Notes: generated by a model from the letters alone, not told the origin. Counted from the stretch's first letter, positions 1-7,949 are shown. The stretch is DNA of 21,477 nt from Lachnospiraceae bacterium (GCA_004557975.1 SFEV01000045.1:1-21477); one strand, 5' to 3'. Translations and numbers: made by a program.

Positions 1-58
1 AGTACTTACTGTTGATTTCATAAATAAAAAATGCTAATATTAAAATAAGCGATGTGCC

Positions 59-1234
59 TTGAAAATGAACGATTTAATCAAAACAGAAATACAGAAAAAG
101 CATCCATATTCTATCGGCAAAGGTAATGGAAAAGACCAACGTTGGAGAACTTACATTCCAGATAAAACGAAAAAATATGGAAGGAAACTCATCGTCAAAG
201 CAACAGAAGAAGAACTTTATGAATGGCTAAATGACTTCTACAAAGAGAAGCTGCTTGACAATCTTTTTGATAAAGTGAACTTAGAAATTTTTTATCACGA
301 ATGGTTGAAATATAAGCGACTTCATACAACCGCTTCAACTTATATCACAAGAATTGAAAGTGATTGGAAATCTTTTTACGTTGGAACCCCTATCATAAAA
401 ATACCTTTGAAAAAAATCAATAAACTGACATTGGACGTTTGGGCTCACCAACTTATAAAAGATTATGATATGACTCGAAAAAAATATGTAAATGTTCAAG
501 TCATTATGAGACAAGCGCTTGAATATGCAGTTGATTTGGATATTATCGAGAGCAACCCCATGAAGGGGCTTAAAATTGATAAAAAGATTTTCAGAAAAGA
601 GCAAAAGAAGCCTGATGATACACAAGTCTACACCGTTGATGAAAGAAAACTGATGATTCCTCTTGCATGGGAAGATTATAAAAATGCTGTAAAATTCTAT
701 GAACTTTCTCCCCTTGCCCTTATGTTTCAATTTCAAACAGGATTAAGAATTGGTGAATTGTGTGCTGTGAAATTTTCTGATATCGAGAATGAAAATTATA
801 TTCATATCCAGAGAATGCTCAGACGTGATACTAAAGAAGTTGTTCCGCATACAAAAACAGACTGCGGTGACAGATATGTTTTTTTAACAAAAGAAGCAAA
901 AAAACTTATAGCCATAGCAAAGGAACGTCAAGAAAAATCGAACGGTAAGGCAGCAGGCTATATTTTTTCATTAACAAATGAGCCAATCACTGAACGATGT
1001 ATCACTTCATTATTGAAAAAATATTGCGGCAAACTCGGAATCTTATACAGAAGCAGTCATAAAGTAAGAAAAACTTATGGTTCTTCTCTTTTGGACGGTG
1101 GTGTTAGTCTCAACACCACAAGAATAATGTTAGGTCACTCAGACGAAAAGACAACATTAAAATACTATTGCTTTGACACGCATACAGAACTTGAAAAGAT
1201 GAATCTTATGGAAAATGCTTTAAAGATATCTTGA
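59..1234 (+). CDS. Tyrosine-family site-specific integrase (mobile-element type)
   Basis: Tyrosine recombinase that would integrate and excise a mobile element by cutting and rejoining att sites. Numbering from the TTG at 59, the C-terminal catalytic domain shows Arg230 (TGLRIGE), Lys266 (HTKTD), His334 and Arg337 (HKVR), His360 (LGHS) and the nucleophile at Tyr369 or Tyr370 (TTLKYY), so the R-K-H-R-H-Y set is complete. Residues 1-60 are basic and resemble an arm-site-binding domain; residues about 75-175 are the SAM-like core-binding domain. At 391 aa it has the usual length for ICE or prophage integrases. The start is uncertain: TTG at 59 or ATG at 65, neither with a clear Shine-Dalgarno. 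The gene is AT-rich compared with genes to the right, consistent with horizontal acquisition. It points at the 3' end of tRNA-Lys, which fits a terminal integrase whose element extends left of the window. Confidence 0.93.
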   Translation: MKMNDLIKTEIQKKHPYSIGKGNGKDQRWRTYIPDKTKKYGRKLIVKATEEELYEWLNDFYKEKLLDNLFDKVNLEIFYHEWLKYKRLHTTASTYITRIESDWKSFYVGTPIIKIPLKKINKLTLDVWAHQLIKDYDMTRKKYVNVQVIMRQALEYAVDLDIIESNPMKGLKIDKKIFRKEQKKPDDTQVYTVDERKLMIPLAWEDYKNAVKFYELSPLALMFQFQTGLRIGELCAVKFSDIENENYIHIQRMLRRDTKEVVPHTKTDCGDRYVFLTKEAKKLIAIAKERQEKSNGKAAGYIFSLTNEPITERCITSLLKKYCGKLGILYRSSHKVRKTYGSSLLDGGVSLNTTRIMLGHSDEKTTLKYYCFDTHTELEKMNLMENALKIS

Positions 1235-1412
1235 ATACATTGTATTCAAATTAAGATTTGCTTTAGAAGATGTTAAAAAGATGTTAGAAAGTTTTTTTGA
1301 GGCATATAACAAAATGATTAAGAGCCCGCAAACCCGCATAAACACTGAGTTTTTTCACACAAAAAAAGCACCGCCCCCGCAACTCTAAGTTCTGCAAAAG
1401 CGATACTTTCAG

Positions 1413-1454
1413 TGCGCGATCAGGGGTTCGAACCCTGGACACCCTGATTAAGAG
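1413..1454. other. Probable element/chromosome junction in the 3' half of tRNA-Lys
   Basis: The 3' half of the tRNA-Lys gene faces the integrase stop 178 bp away. Integrases of this class commonly recombine within a tRNA 3' half, from the anticodon or T-loop to the 3' end, and restore the tRNA. The second att copy would be at the far left end of the element, outside the window, so the crossover cannot be placed. The 10-mer TGATTAAGAG occurs at 1445-1454, over the anticodon loop, and again at 1315-1324 between int and the tRNA; it may be an att-related or accessory site, or chance. I see no gene and no convincing terminator in 1235-1412. Confidence 0.5.
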
Positions 1455-1485
1455 TCAGGTGCTCTACCAACTGAGCTAATCGCGC
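1413..1485 (-). tRNA. trnK: tRNA-Lys (anticodon CUU)
   Basis: The reverse strand folds into a full 73-nt cloverleaf. The acceptor stem GCGCGAT pairs with ATCGCGC, the D-arm is GCTC...GAGC, the anticodon stem is CCTGA/TCAGG with loop CTCTTAA (anticodon CTT at 1450-1452), and the T-arm is CAGGG-TTCGAAC-CCTG. The discriminator base is A. CCA is not encoded; the genome reads CTG after the discriminator. The gene is intact despite the neighbouring integrase, as expected when an element carries a copy of the tRNA 3' end. Confidence 0.97.
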
Positions 1486-1524
1486 TTTTTCTTTCTTTTT
1501 ACTTGTTCCTCACAAGCAAGATTG

Positions 1525-1553
1525 ATTATAGTACAGTCTTCTTCAAAATGCAA
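1525..1553 (-). promoter_or_regulatory. Sigma-A promoter of tRNA-Lys
   Basis: On the minus strand TTGCAT (-35, 1548-1553), a 17-bp spacer and a perfect TATAAT (-10, 1525-1530). The predicted start near 1518 lies about 33 nt before the mature tRNA 5' end. Confidence 0.85.
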
Positions 1554-1621
1554 GCATTTTTTTTAAATTTTTTAATTTTTTTTAATATAGATAAAATTTG
1601 GTATATTTTTCACCCATCACC

Positions 1622-1650
1622 TTGCATCCTGTCCGGAAATCCTCTATACT
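1622..1650 (+). promoter_or_regulatory. Sigma-A promoter of the AI-2E family gene
   Basis: TTGCAT (1622-1627), a 17-bp spacer and TATACT (1645-1650), about 48 bp before the start codon of the membrane protein at 1698. The gene's Shine-Dalgarno AGAAAGGG (1681-1688) lies 9 nt before the ATG. Confidence 0.75.
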
Positions 1651-1697
1651 GATTCAATGAATTCATCTCGTTATTTTTTCAGAAAGGGTTTCTCAAT

Positions 1698-3026
1698 ATG
1701 CAAAAACAAATCAGTGAAGCTAAAAAGCCAAAGACGGCTCACGCTCCGGCCCGCCATGCAGAGCATCCGACCCATCCGGAGCCTGCGGTGTATTCGGATC
1801 CCTCCCCTGTTCCGCCGGGAGAGAGTCAGCGTTTTATTAAAAACAGCCGTTATTTTACCATATGTATTTATGGTCTGGTCATGATTGTTATGTCTGCCGT
1901 TATCTTCAAGGCCATTATGGATTTCAAGACGACGAAAGCCTGGTTCGGGCAGATTTTCGGTATCCTTGCACCGTTTATTTTCGGTGCCCTGCTGGCATAC
2001 GTGCTGAATCCGATGGTTCATATGTTTTATCTGGCAACCGGAAAGCTGGCAGAAAAAACGAATCTTAAAATCAGGCACGGCCTTCACACGGTTATCTCCA
2101 TCGCAGTCACTTATATTATCGTCTTTGGATTTATTATTGTGACGCTGCGGTACGTACTGCCGGAAATCACGGACAATATCATAGATTTTGCGAATCAGAT
2201 TCCGAAAGCGTATGATGCGATTCTGGATCTCACCAATTATCTGCAGAAGCATTTTCCGGATCTTGATATTGCCGCCCTCACCAAGCCGCTGACAGACACA
2301 ATCCCGGATCTGATCAAGACGCTGCGTGATATGGCGACAAATATGGTGCCTGCCATCTACTCGATTTCTATGTCAATCGCTTCATGGATCATCAATGTCC
2401 TGATCACGATTATTGTGTCCATGTATATGCTGTACGACAAGCGCCGACTGATGCACGGGTGCTGGAGGGTTATCTATGCATTTCTGCCGAAAAAATATAT
2501 TCCGACGTGTCAGGAAATCCTGGCGGAATGCAACCGTCTGTTCAGCAACTTTGTGGTAGGCAAATTTATTGATTCCGCCATCATCGGGCTGCTCTGCTTT
2601 ATACTGATGACAATTCTCCGTCTGGAATACACACCGTTGATCAGTATTATTGTGGGCGTGACCAACATGATCCCGTATTTCGGCCCGTTCATCGGCGCCG
2701 TTCCCGGTGCACTGATCCTGTTGTTTATCAGTCCTCTGAAATCGCTGATTTTCCTGGTCATGATTCTCGTTCTGCAGCAGTTTGACGGACTGATCCTCGG
2801 TCCGAAGATTCTCGGCAACTCCACAGGAATGAAGCCGCTGTGGATTATCTTTGCTATCACTGTGGGAGGCAAGATCGCAGGTGTGATCGGCATGTTTCTG
2901 GGAGTACCTGTTGTGGCAGTCATCAGTTATCTGCTGGATCGCTATCTCTCATATCGCCTGCAGAAAAAACGGATTTCTGAATCGGTGGTGGAAGGTGCGC
3001 TGAAAAATATGGAGCTGGACGATTAA
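1698..3026 (+). CDS. AI-2E/PerM-family membrane transporter (YtvI-like)
   Basis: Polytopic inner-membrane protein of the AI-2E (PerM, YtvI) family. Members have been linked to autoinducer-2 or ion/solute export, but the substrate here cannot be told. The first 45 residues are hydrophilic, rich in Pro and His, and probably cytoplasmic. They are followed by about seven or eight membrane segments: near 52-76, 85-108, 130-157, a pair around 225-250, and a C-terminal block from about 290 to 425. The diagnostic C-terminal signature NMIPYFGPFIGAVPG is present, followed by LQQFDGLILGPKILG, also typical of the family. Length 442 aa; family members are about 350-450. The start is ATG at 1698 with AGAAAGGG upstream. 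It is monocistronic: its own promoter precedes it and a hairpin overlaps its stop codon. Confidence 0.93.
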   Translation: MQKQISEAKKPKTAHAPARHAEHPTHPEPAVYSDPSPVPPGESQRFIKNSRYFTICIYGLVMIVMSAVIFKAIMDFKTTKAWFGQIFGILAPFIFGALLAYVLNPMVHMFYLATGKLAEKTNLKIRHGLHTVISIAVTYIIVFGFIIVTLRYVLPEITDNIIDFANQIPKAYDAILDLTNYLQKHFPDLDIAALTKPLTDTIPDLIKTLRDMATNMVPAIYSISMSIASWIINVLITIIVSMYMLYDKRRLMHGCWRVIYAFLPKKYIPTCQEILAECNRLFSNFVVGKFIDSAIIGLLCFILMTILRLEYTPLISIIVGVTNMIPYFGPFIGAVPGALILLFISPLKSLIFLVMILVLQQFDGLILGPKILGNSTGMKPLWIIFAITVGGKIAGVIGMFLGVPVVAVISYLLDRYLSYRLQKKRISESVVEGALKNMELDD

Positions 3027-3042
3027 GTCCGGCTCCATTTTA
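3011..3042. terminator. Hairpin overlapping the AI-2E gene stop, possibly bidirectional
   Basis: GGAGCTGGAC (3011-3020) pairs with GTCCGGCTCC (3027-3036), 10 pairs with one G-U, loop GATTAA containing the stop codon, then ATTTTAA. On the minus strand the stem is followed by ATATTTTTC, so it could also end transcription of the convergent small gene and trmB. Confidence 0.65.
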
Positions 3043-3045
3043 ATG

Positions 3046-3189
3046 CTACTTCTTTTCTTTCTTTTTCTGACTGCCCAGCAGATTTTTCACTTCATCCATA
3101 GAGTGCCGGAACTGTAGCGCCCTGCGGTTCATCCCCGGCTTATCGTACACTGCCAGATACAGCTTCCGTCTGAATCCCTGCATACGCAT
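3046..3189 (-). CDS. Small basic hypothetical protein downstream of trmB
   Basis: Unrecognised 47-aa protein, positively charged and ending in a Lys-rich tail (SQKKKEKK), with no membrane segment. I chose the ATG at 3189 because AAAAAGG lies 9 nt upstream. The frame stays open to a TTG at 3243 (65 aa), but that start has no Shine-Dalgarno and falls inside the 22-bp repeat at 3226-3247, so the extra residues are probably not translated. It follows trmB on the same strand after a short gap and could be co-transcribed. The amino-acid composition (DEVKNLLGSQ, RRALQFRHSM) looks protein-like, but I cannot assign a family. Confidence 0.45.
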   Translation of the reverse strand: MRMQGFRRKLYLAVYDKPGMNRRALQFRHSMDEVKNLLGSQKKKEKK

Positions 3190-3225
3190 ATATTTCTGCC
3201 TTTTTCTTCTATATATATGATCCAT

Positions 3226-3247
3226 ATATGAGCCAGGGGACAAACGG
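3226..3247 (+). repeat. 22-bp repeat, left copy flanking trmB
   Basis: Begins ATATGAGCCAGGGGAC. It matches the reverse strand of 3963-3984 at 19 of 22 positions, so the two copies form an inverted pair around trmB. Confidence 0.6.
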
Positions 3248-3263
3248 GCATAAATATATGCAC

Positions 3264-3911
3264 TTAACGGGAAATAATCAGCTTGCAGATCGGATTTCCC
3301 TGTGAAGAGAACCGCTCCTCGTACTCTGTCATAATATTTCCTCTCATCATCTCTGCATCGTGATGCAGATCAAAGGTGCACGCATCCAGCCTCCACCCTG
3401 CCTCTTTCACCTGGTCCAGGGCAAAGTCGAAGAGTCCACGGTTGTCTGTCTTGAATTCTACTTTTCCGTCCGGTTTCAGTATCTGGTCATACCTGGCAAG
3501 AAATTCTCTGCTGGGCAGACGGCGCTTGGCATGGCGATCCTTCGGCCACGGATCAGAAAAATTCAGATAGATGCCGCTTACCTCACCTTCACCGAAGACC
3601 AGCGGCAGCTCCTCTGCGTCCATCCTGAGGAAGAGCAGGTTGTCCAGATCCGTCAGAGCGCTTCTCTTCTCCAGTGCCCGCAGCAGCACACTGGAATATT
3701 TCTCGATTCCGACGTAATTGTTCTGAGGATTCTGCAGCGCAAGCTCTGTAATAAATCGTCCTTTTCCCATTCCCACTTCTATATACAGAGGTCTGTCATT
3801 GCCGAACACCTGATTCCAGCAGCCGCGCTTCTCCTTCATGACATCCTCATGCACAACAAATTCACTTGATGCTATGGCTTCCCTTGAGCCGGGTATATTT
3901 CTCAGTCGCAT
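3264..3911 (-). CDS. trmB: tRNA (guanine-46-N7)-methyltransferase TrmB
   Basis: Cytoplasmic enzyme that transfers a methyl group from S-adenosylmethionine to N7 of G46 in the tRNA variable loop. Family landmarks are all visible: an N-terminal region starting MRLRNIPGS, the SAM-binding motif IEVGMGKGRFITELA (residues about 43-57), NYVGIEKY, the catalytic-region motif NFSDPWPKDRHAKRRL near the middle, and FKTDNRGLF. At 215 aa it has the normal length. The start ATG at 3911 has AGGAG 9 nt upstream. It lies in a minus-strand pair with a small hypothetical gene and is divergent from the cell-wall hydrolase at 4271. A 22-bp repeat is found on each side of it. Confidence 0.97.
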   Translation of the reverse strand: MRLRNIPGSREAIASSEFVVHEDVMKEKRGCWNQVFGNDRPLYIEVGMGKGRFITELALQNPQNNYVGIEKYSSVLLRALEKRSALTDLDNLLFLRMDAEELPLVFGEGEVSGIYLNFSDPWPKDRHAKRRLPSREFLARYDQILKPDGKVEFKTDNRGLFDFALDQVKEAGWRLDACTFDLHHDAEMMRGNIMTEYEERFSSQGNPICKLIISR

Positions 3912-3962
3912 ATATTATCTCCTGTTTCTATTGTTGAGTTTTCCGACAAATGAATCTGACAT

Positions 3963-3984
3963 CCATTCGTCCCCTGACTCATAT
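3963..3984 (-). repeat. 22-bp repeat, right copy flanking trmB
   Basis: The minus strand reads ATATGAGTCAGGGGAC and onward, 19/22 identical to 3226-3247. It lies in the 358-bp space between trmB and the divergent hydrolase gene. The rest of that space (3985-4270) is AT-rich with the hydrolase promoter at 4168-4196; I see no further gene in it. Confidence 0.6.
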
Positions 3985-4167
3985 TGTGTCCTGGCCCGGT
4001 CTTTGCGATGATCTGCCGCAGGGCCTGTATTTGTTAACATTTTTTATATTCCGGCATATTCTTTATGCCTTAACTATTTTCTCAGAATTTCAGAAAAAGT
4101 CAAGTATTTCCGCCTTATTTCTGTTTTACCTCAAATTTTAATTATTGCGTTTTTCGTTATATACTTA

Positions 4168-4196
4168 TTGACTTTTTATTAAATATCGAGTAGTAT
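4168..4196 (+). promoter_or_regulatory. Sigma-A promoter of the NlpC/P60 hydrolase
   Basis: TTGACT (4168-4173), a 17-bp spacer and TAGTAT (4191-4196) in a very AT-rich stretch, leaving a leader of about 65-70 nt. The gene's Shine-Dalgarno AAAGGA (4257-4262) lies 8 nt before the ATG at 4271. Confidence 0.65.
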
Positions 4197-4270
4197 TTTA
4201 ATTAAGATTTAAAAAATTTGTAATTTTTATCTTGATTATTTTCATTTGATAAATCGAAAGGACCTGAACA

Positions 4271-6379
4271 ATGAAAAAATGGAAAGCATTGCTTCTGCTG
4301 TCTGTTACAGGGCTTTTGACCTTCAAAACTCCTGTGACCTCAGAAGCGGCCTGGGCTACGACTGATGCCGGAAAGATATACACACAGACCGCCGATCCCG
4401 GATACGTGACCGGAATGAAAAAAATCGGTTCCTACTGGTACTACTTCAATGAGAGCGGTATCATGCAGACAGGCGTCCAGACAGTCGGTGACAAGACGTA
4501 TTATTTCAATCCTTCCACCGGCCGGAGATCCACGGGATGGAAGACCGTCGGGACCAATGGAGACAGATACTATTTCCGCACAACGAACGGCGTTATGGTG
4601 ACCGGGTTCAAGGAGCTGAAAAACAAGCTTTACTACTTCAATGAAAACGGCATCCTTCAGAAGGGCTGGATTCTCCTCCCGGAAAAATCCTATTATGCCG
4701 ATGAGAACGGCGTAATCGCAAGATCCAAGTGGATAGGCGACTGTTACTTCCTGGATGATGGATCCATGGCAGTAAACCAGTGGATCGACGGAAAGTGGGT
4801 CGGTGCCGACGGAAAATATGCCGGTGTCCAGAACACTGTCGGCTGGGTGACAGAGAACGGCAATACGTATTATTATGATAATTCCAGACAGCCTGTCAAG
4901 GGATGGCTGAATGTCGACGGAAATACATACTACATGAATCCGACCACCGGAGCCCTGATGAAAGGATGGCTGAAGATCGGCGGAGAGACGTATTACGCCA
5001 GCTCCAAGAAAGGTATCATTCAGAAGAGCAAATGGATACAGTCCAAGTATCTGACACGGACCGGCGCCATGGCGACCGGAATGATCACTGTCGGTTCCAA
5101 AAAATATCTGCTCGATTCAAACGGCTGCAAGCTTACAGGCTGGCAGAAATACGCCGGAGCTTATTATTATTTCAACTCCAGCGGTGTCATGCAGAAGAGC
5201 AAATGGATAGACAATTACTATGTGACATCCACAGGAAAACGGGCCTCCGGTATTACGACCATCGGGAAATATACATACTGTTTCGATGTTTCCACAGGGC
5301 AGAAAAAGACCGGCTGGATTACGGAGGACGGTCAGACGTACTGGTTCAGCAAGTACGGTATTCTTCAAAAGAAGCGCTGGCTCTGGGGCGGCAAATACTA
5401 TGCGACCAGCAGCGGTGCCATCCTGAAGGGACTGAACAAAGTCGGTTCTTCCCTCTATTTCTTTGATGATACCACCGGAGAAAAGCTGACACACTCCACC
5501 AAGACCATCCAGGGCAACAAATACTATTTCAAGAAAAACGGAAAAGCAGCCTGCAAGACCTGGGTCAAAATCAAATCCAAGTATTACTACTTCAAAAGCG
5601 ACGGGACGATGGCGCGAAACACATGGGTCGGCAAGTATTACGTAGGCCCTGACGGCGCCCGCACCACACAGACGAAGCAGACAGGCTGGTCCACTGTCGA
5701 CGGTATCAAATATTATTTCGATTCCAACGGCAATATGGTTACCGGATTCTTAACGCTCAGCGGAAATACGTATTATTTCAATTCCGCGGGCGCTATGCAG
5801 ACAGGTCTGCAGACCATCGGCACACAGAAGTATTATTTTTACCCGGACGGCAGGATGGCCACCTCCATCACCATCAAGATTGGTACCAAGGAGTATACGA
5901 CGAATGCCAGCGGCGTTGTGACATCGGAGAAGAGCATTAAGATTACTGAGAACAGCACCGGCGCACAGATTGTCAATTTTGCACTCCAGTATGTCGGCAA
6001 TCCTTACGTATACGGCGGTGTAAGCCTCACCAACGGTGCGGACTGCTCCGGCTTTGTACAGACTGTATTCTCCAATTTCAATATCAAGCTGCTGCGTGTG
6101 GCGAATGACCAGATGTACGGTCCCACAAGCTCTCAGATTAAGAACCAGGGCTACAAGAAAGCTGTTGTCGTGGATATGTCCAGTATCCAGCCGGGAGATC
6201 TTCTCTTCTACGGTTCGGTTGACTCATCCACAGGAAAGGCTTACGCTTCACACGTTGCGATTTACATGGGCAATGGCGAAATCGTCCATGCAAGTAATTC
6301 CCAGCCGTATCCGGCAGGCGGAATCAAAGTATCCAATTACGATTACAATACCCCGATCATGGCAATACGCTACTGGTAA
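4271..6379 (+). CDS. Secreted NlpC/P60 peptidoglycan hydrolase with cell-wall-binding repeats
   Basis: Exported cell-wall enzyme. Residues 1-27 form a signal peptide (MKKWKALLLLS...) ending near SEAA. Residues about 40-545 are roughly two dozen aromatic/Gly-rich repeats of about 20 aa (forms such as TGWxTVxGxxYYFxxxGxM), the choline/glucan-binding type that holds proteins on wall polymers. Residues about 560-702 are an NlpC/P60 domain: YVGNPYVYGG, the catalytic Cys592 in GADCSGF, His661 in SHVAIYMG, and His673 in VHASN as third catalytic residue. NlpC/P60 domains usually cut the D-Glu to diamino-acid bond of stem peptides. It is monocistronic, with its own promoter and a very strong terminator. 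A role in cell separation or wall turnover is inferred. A toxin role is unlikely because no other catalytic domain is present. Confidence 0.95.
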   Translation: MKKWKALLLLSVTGLLTFKTPVTSEAAWATTDAGKIYTQTADPGYVTGMKKIGSYWYYFNESGIMQTGVQTVGDKTYYFNPSTGRRSTGWKTVGTNGDRYYFRTTNGVMVTGFKELKNKLYYFNENGILQKGWILLPEKSYYADENGVIARSKWIGDCYFLDDGSMAVNQWIDGKWVGADGKYAGVQNTVGWVTENGNTYYYDNSRQPVKGWLNVDGNTYYMNPTTGALMKGWLKIGGETYYASSKKGIIQKSKWIQSKYLTRTGAMATGMITVGSKKYLLDSNGCKLTGWQKYAGAYYYFNSSGVMQKSKWIDNYYVTSTGKRASGITTIGKYTYCFDVSTGQKKTGWITEDGQTYWFSKYGILQKKRWLWGGKYYATSSGAILKGLNKVGSSLYFFDDTTGEKLTHSTKTIQGNKYYFKKNGKAACKTWVKIKSKYYYFKSDGTMARNTWVGKYYVGPDGARTTQTKQTGWSTVDGIKYYFDSNGNMVTGFLTLSGNTYYFNSAGAMQTGLQTIGTQKYYFYPDGRMATSITIKIGTKEYTTNASGVVTSEKSIKITENSTGAQIVNFALQYVGNPYVYGGVSLTNGADCSGFVQTVFSNFNIKLLRVANDQMYGPTSSQIKNQGYKKAVVVDMSSIQPGDLLFYGSVDSSTGKAYASHVAIYMGNGEIVHASNSQPYPAGGIKVSNYDYNTPIMAIRYW

Positions 6380-6395
6380 CAGGATACAGAGTCAG

Positions 6396-6457
6396 ACGGG
6401 GCTGCCGTACAGCATGCCAAAGTTTCAGCATGCTGTACGGCAGCCCCGTTTTTATTT
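6396..6457 (+). terminator. Very long intrinsic terminator after the hydrolase gene
   Basis: A 22-bp perfect stem (6396-6417 with 6428-6449) and a 10-nt loop, followed by TTTTATTTT. The U-tract exists only for the plus strand, so it ends the hydrolase transcript. The convergent mgtE transcript would meet the same stem without a U-tract. Confidence 0.93.
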
Positions 6458-6491
6458 TACGTATTTCCTGCACAGCAGTTCTTAATCTGTG

Positions 6492-7910
6492 TTAAAATTT
6501 CAATACATTGATCAGCAGAATCCAGGCAAGCCCGTAGTATGTGACAACGGCCACCAGATCATTGACCGTTGTAATCAGAGGCCCTGATGCCACGGCAGGG
6601 TCAACCTTCAGCTTTTTGAAGAAGATCGGAATGGATGTGCCCGCTATGCTGGAGAGAAACATGGATACTACCAGAGCGATTCCTGTACATGCAGAGACCG
6701 CAAACGCAAGCATAGGCGTCTGTCCTCTCAGCAGAAACAGGTAAAGCCCGATAAACAGAAAGGAAAAACTGCCGAGTATCATGCCGTTGATCAGTCCCAC
6801 ACGGGCTTCTTTGGAAACCAGATACAGCTTCTGTCTGCTGTCGACACCGTCATCCATCAGGACACGGATGGTGACTGCAAGCGACTGTGTTCCCACATTA
6901 CCTGCCATATCCAGCACAAGCGACTGGAAGCAGACTATCAGCGCCAGATGTGCCACCACTGTCTCGAACAGCCCCACGACGCTGGATACAATCATACCCA
7001 TGCCGAGCAGGACAACCAGCCACGGCAGGCGCTTATAAATACTCTTTCTCAGAGGCTCCTCCAGATCTTCTTCCGCAGTAAGACCACCCAGCTTTGCGTA
7101 ATCATCGCCGAGCACATCATGGACAAGTTCCACAATGTCCTGCGACGTCAGCACGCCTTTCAATCTGTTATTCTCATCCAGTACCGGTATGGAGTCCTCC
7201 GAATAATCCTTGATGCGCTCTATACAGTCTTCGATCTGCTCCCCCGCATATACATACGGATAGGAAGTCATGATAATGGTATCCAGCTCCGTATTCTCTC
7301 TCGCGATAATCAAATCCTTCAGATCAACAGCTCCGAGAAGCATGTTATCGTCATCCAGGACGTAAATAGTCGAGATATTGTCATTTTCAGCCGCTTGATC
7401 CACCAGCTCTCTCATGGCCTGGCGGACACTGATGCCGCTGTGAATGGAAATGAAATTGGTGGTCATCTTGCTTCCGATCTCATCCTCATCGAAAGAACTG
7501 GAGAGCATGATTTCTTTCCTGGCACCATCTTCCATCAGATCAATCATCAGGCTGCGCTGACTCTTATCTGTCTGCCGCAGATATTCTACGGCACTCGTCA
7601 CTTCAAGCCGTTCCAGTACCTCCACCCGTTTGCGAATGGCAAGCTCGCCGATATAGCGGTCTCTCTGCTCTGAGTATTCCAGCACATCCGATATGGTCCG
7701 AATATCGAGAATGCTGTACAGCTTGGAACGCTCATCTCTGTTCAGCATATCCATGGCCGCTGCAATATCGTTTTCGTGGTATCCTCCAAGCTTTTCTCTT
7801 ATCAGCTTTGGAGTCAGATTGCTCCGGATGATCTCTGTAATCTCATTTTTGTAATCCGGATGCTGTGTGCCCACAGCACTGTTGAATACCGTATTCTTTT
7901 TTGAATTCAC
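6492..7910 (-). CDS. mgtE: Magnesium channel MgtE
   Basis: Mg2+-gated magnesium channel of the cytoplasmic membrane. The order is an N-terminal helical domain (residues about 30-135), two CBS domains (about 145-265, containing NDNISTIYVLDDDN and SEDSIPVLDENNRLKGVL), a connecting helix, then five membrane segments from about residue 290. The pore signatures AGNVGTQS and PLITTVND are present; the Asp in the latter corresponds to the conserved Mg2+-binding residue of the pore. At 472 aa it is slightly longer than the usual 450. Translation starts at GTG (7908-7910) with the strong Shine-Dalgarno AAAGGAGG 9 nt upstream. It is monocistronic, behind a long structured leader (7911-8218) whose last hairpin covers the Shine-Dalgarno, which suggests translational control. 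Confidence 0.97.
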   Translation of the reverse strand: MNSKKNTVFNSAVGTQHPDYKNEITEIIRSNLTPKLIREKLGGYHENDIAAAMDMLNRDERSKLYSILDIRTISDVLEYSEQRDRYIGELAIRKRVEVLERLEVTSAVEYLRQTDKSQRSLMIDLMEDGARKEIMLSSSFDEDEIGSKMTTNFISIHSGISVRQAMRELVDQAAENDNISTIYVLDDDNMLLGAVDLKDLIIARENTELDTIIMTSYPYVYAGEQIEDCIERIKDYSEDSIPVLDENNRLKGVLTSQDIVELVHDVLGDDYAKLGGLTAEEDLEEPLRKSIYKRLPWLVVLLGMGMIVSSVVGLFETVVAHLALIVCFQSLVLDMAGNVGTQSLAVTIRVLMDDGVDSRQKLYLVSKEARVGLINGMILGSFSFLFIGLYLFLLRGQTPMLAFAVSACTGIALVVSMFLSSIAGTSIPIFFKKLKVDPAVASGPLITTVNDLVAVVTYYGLAWILLINVLKF

Positions 7911-7919
7911 TGTCCGATT

Positions 7920-7949
7920 CCTCCTTTACTCTTCGTTCACGGAGTAAAG
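7920..7949 (-). promoter_or_regulatory. Shine-Dalgarno-sequestering hairpin of mgtE
   Basis: CTTTACTC (7949-7942) pairs perfectly with GAGTAAAG (7931-7924), 8 bp with a 10-nt loop. The 3' arm contains the AAAG of the Shine-Dalgarno AAAGGAGG (7927-7920). When formed, it would hinder ribosome binding at mgtE. Confidence 0.65.

Noticed and set aside
1340..1412. Intrinsic terminator for the integrase or tRNA-Lys
   Set aside because: T-runs and GC-rich patches are present but I could not form a convincing stem directly before a T-run on either strand.
3950..4141. 63-codon plus-strand open frame between trmB and the hydrolase gene
   Set aside because: No Shine-Dalgarno and begins at a 22-bp repeat; Phe/Leu-rich translation fits AT-rich non-coding DNA.
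6948..7673. 241-codon plus-strand open frame
   Set aside because: Entirely antisense to mgtE, which is an unmistakable gene; no separate start signal.
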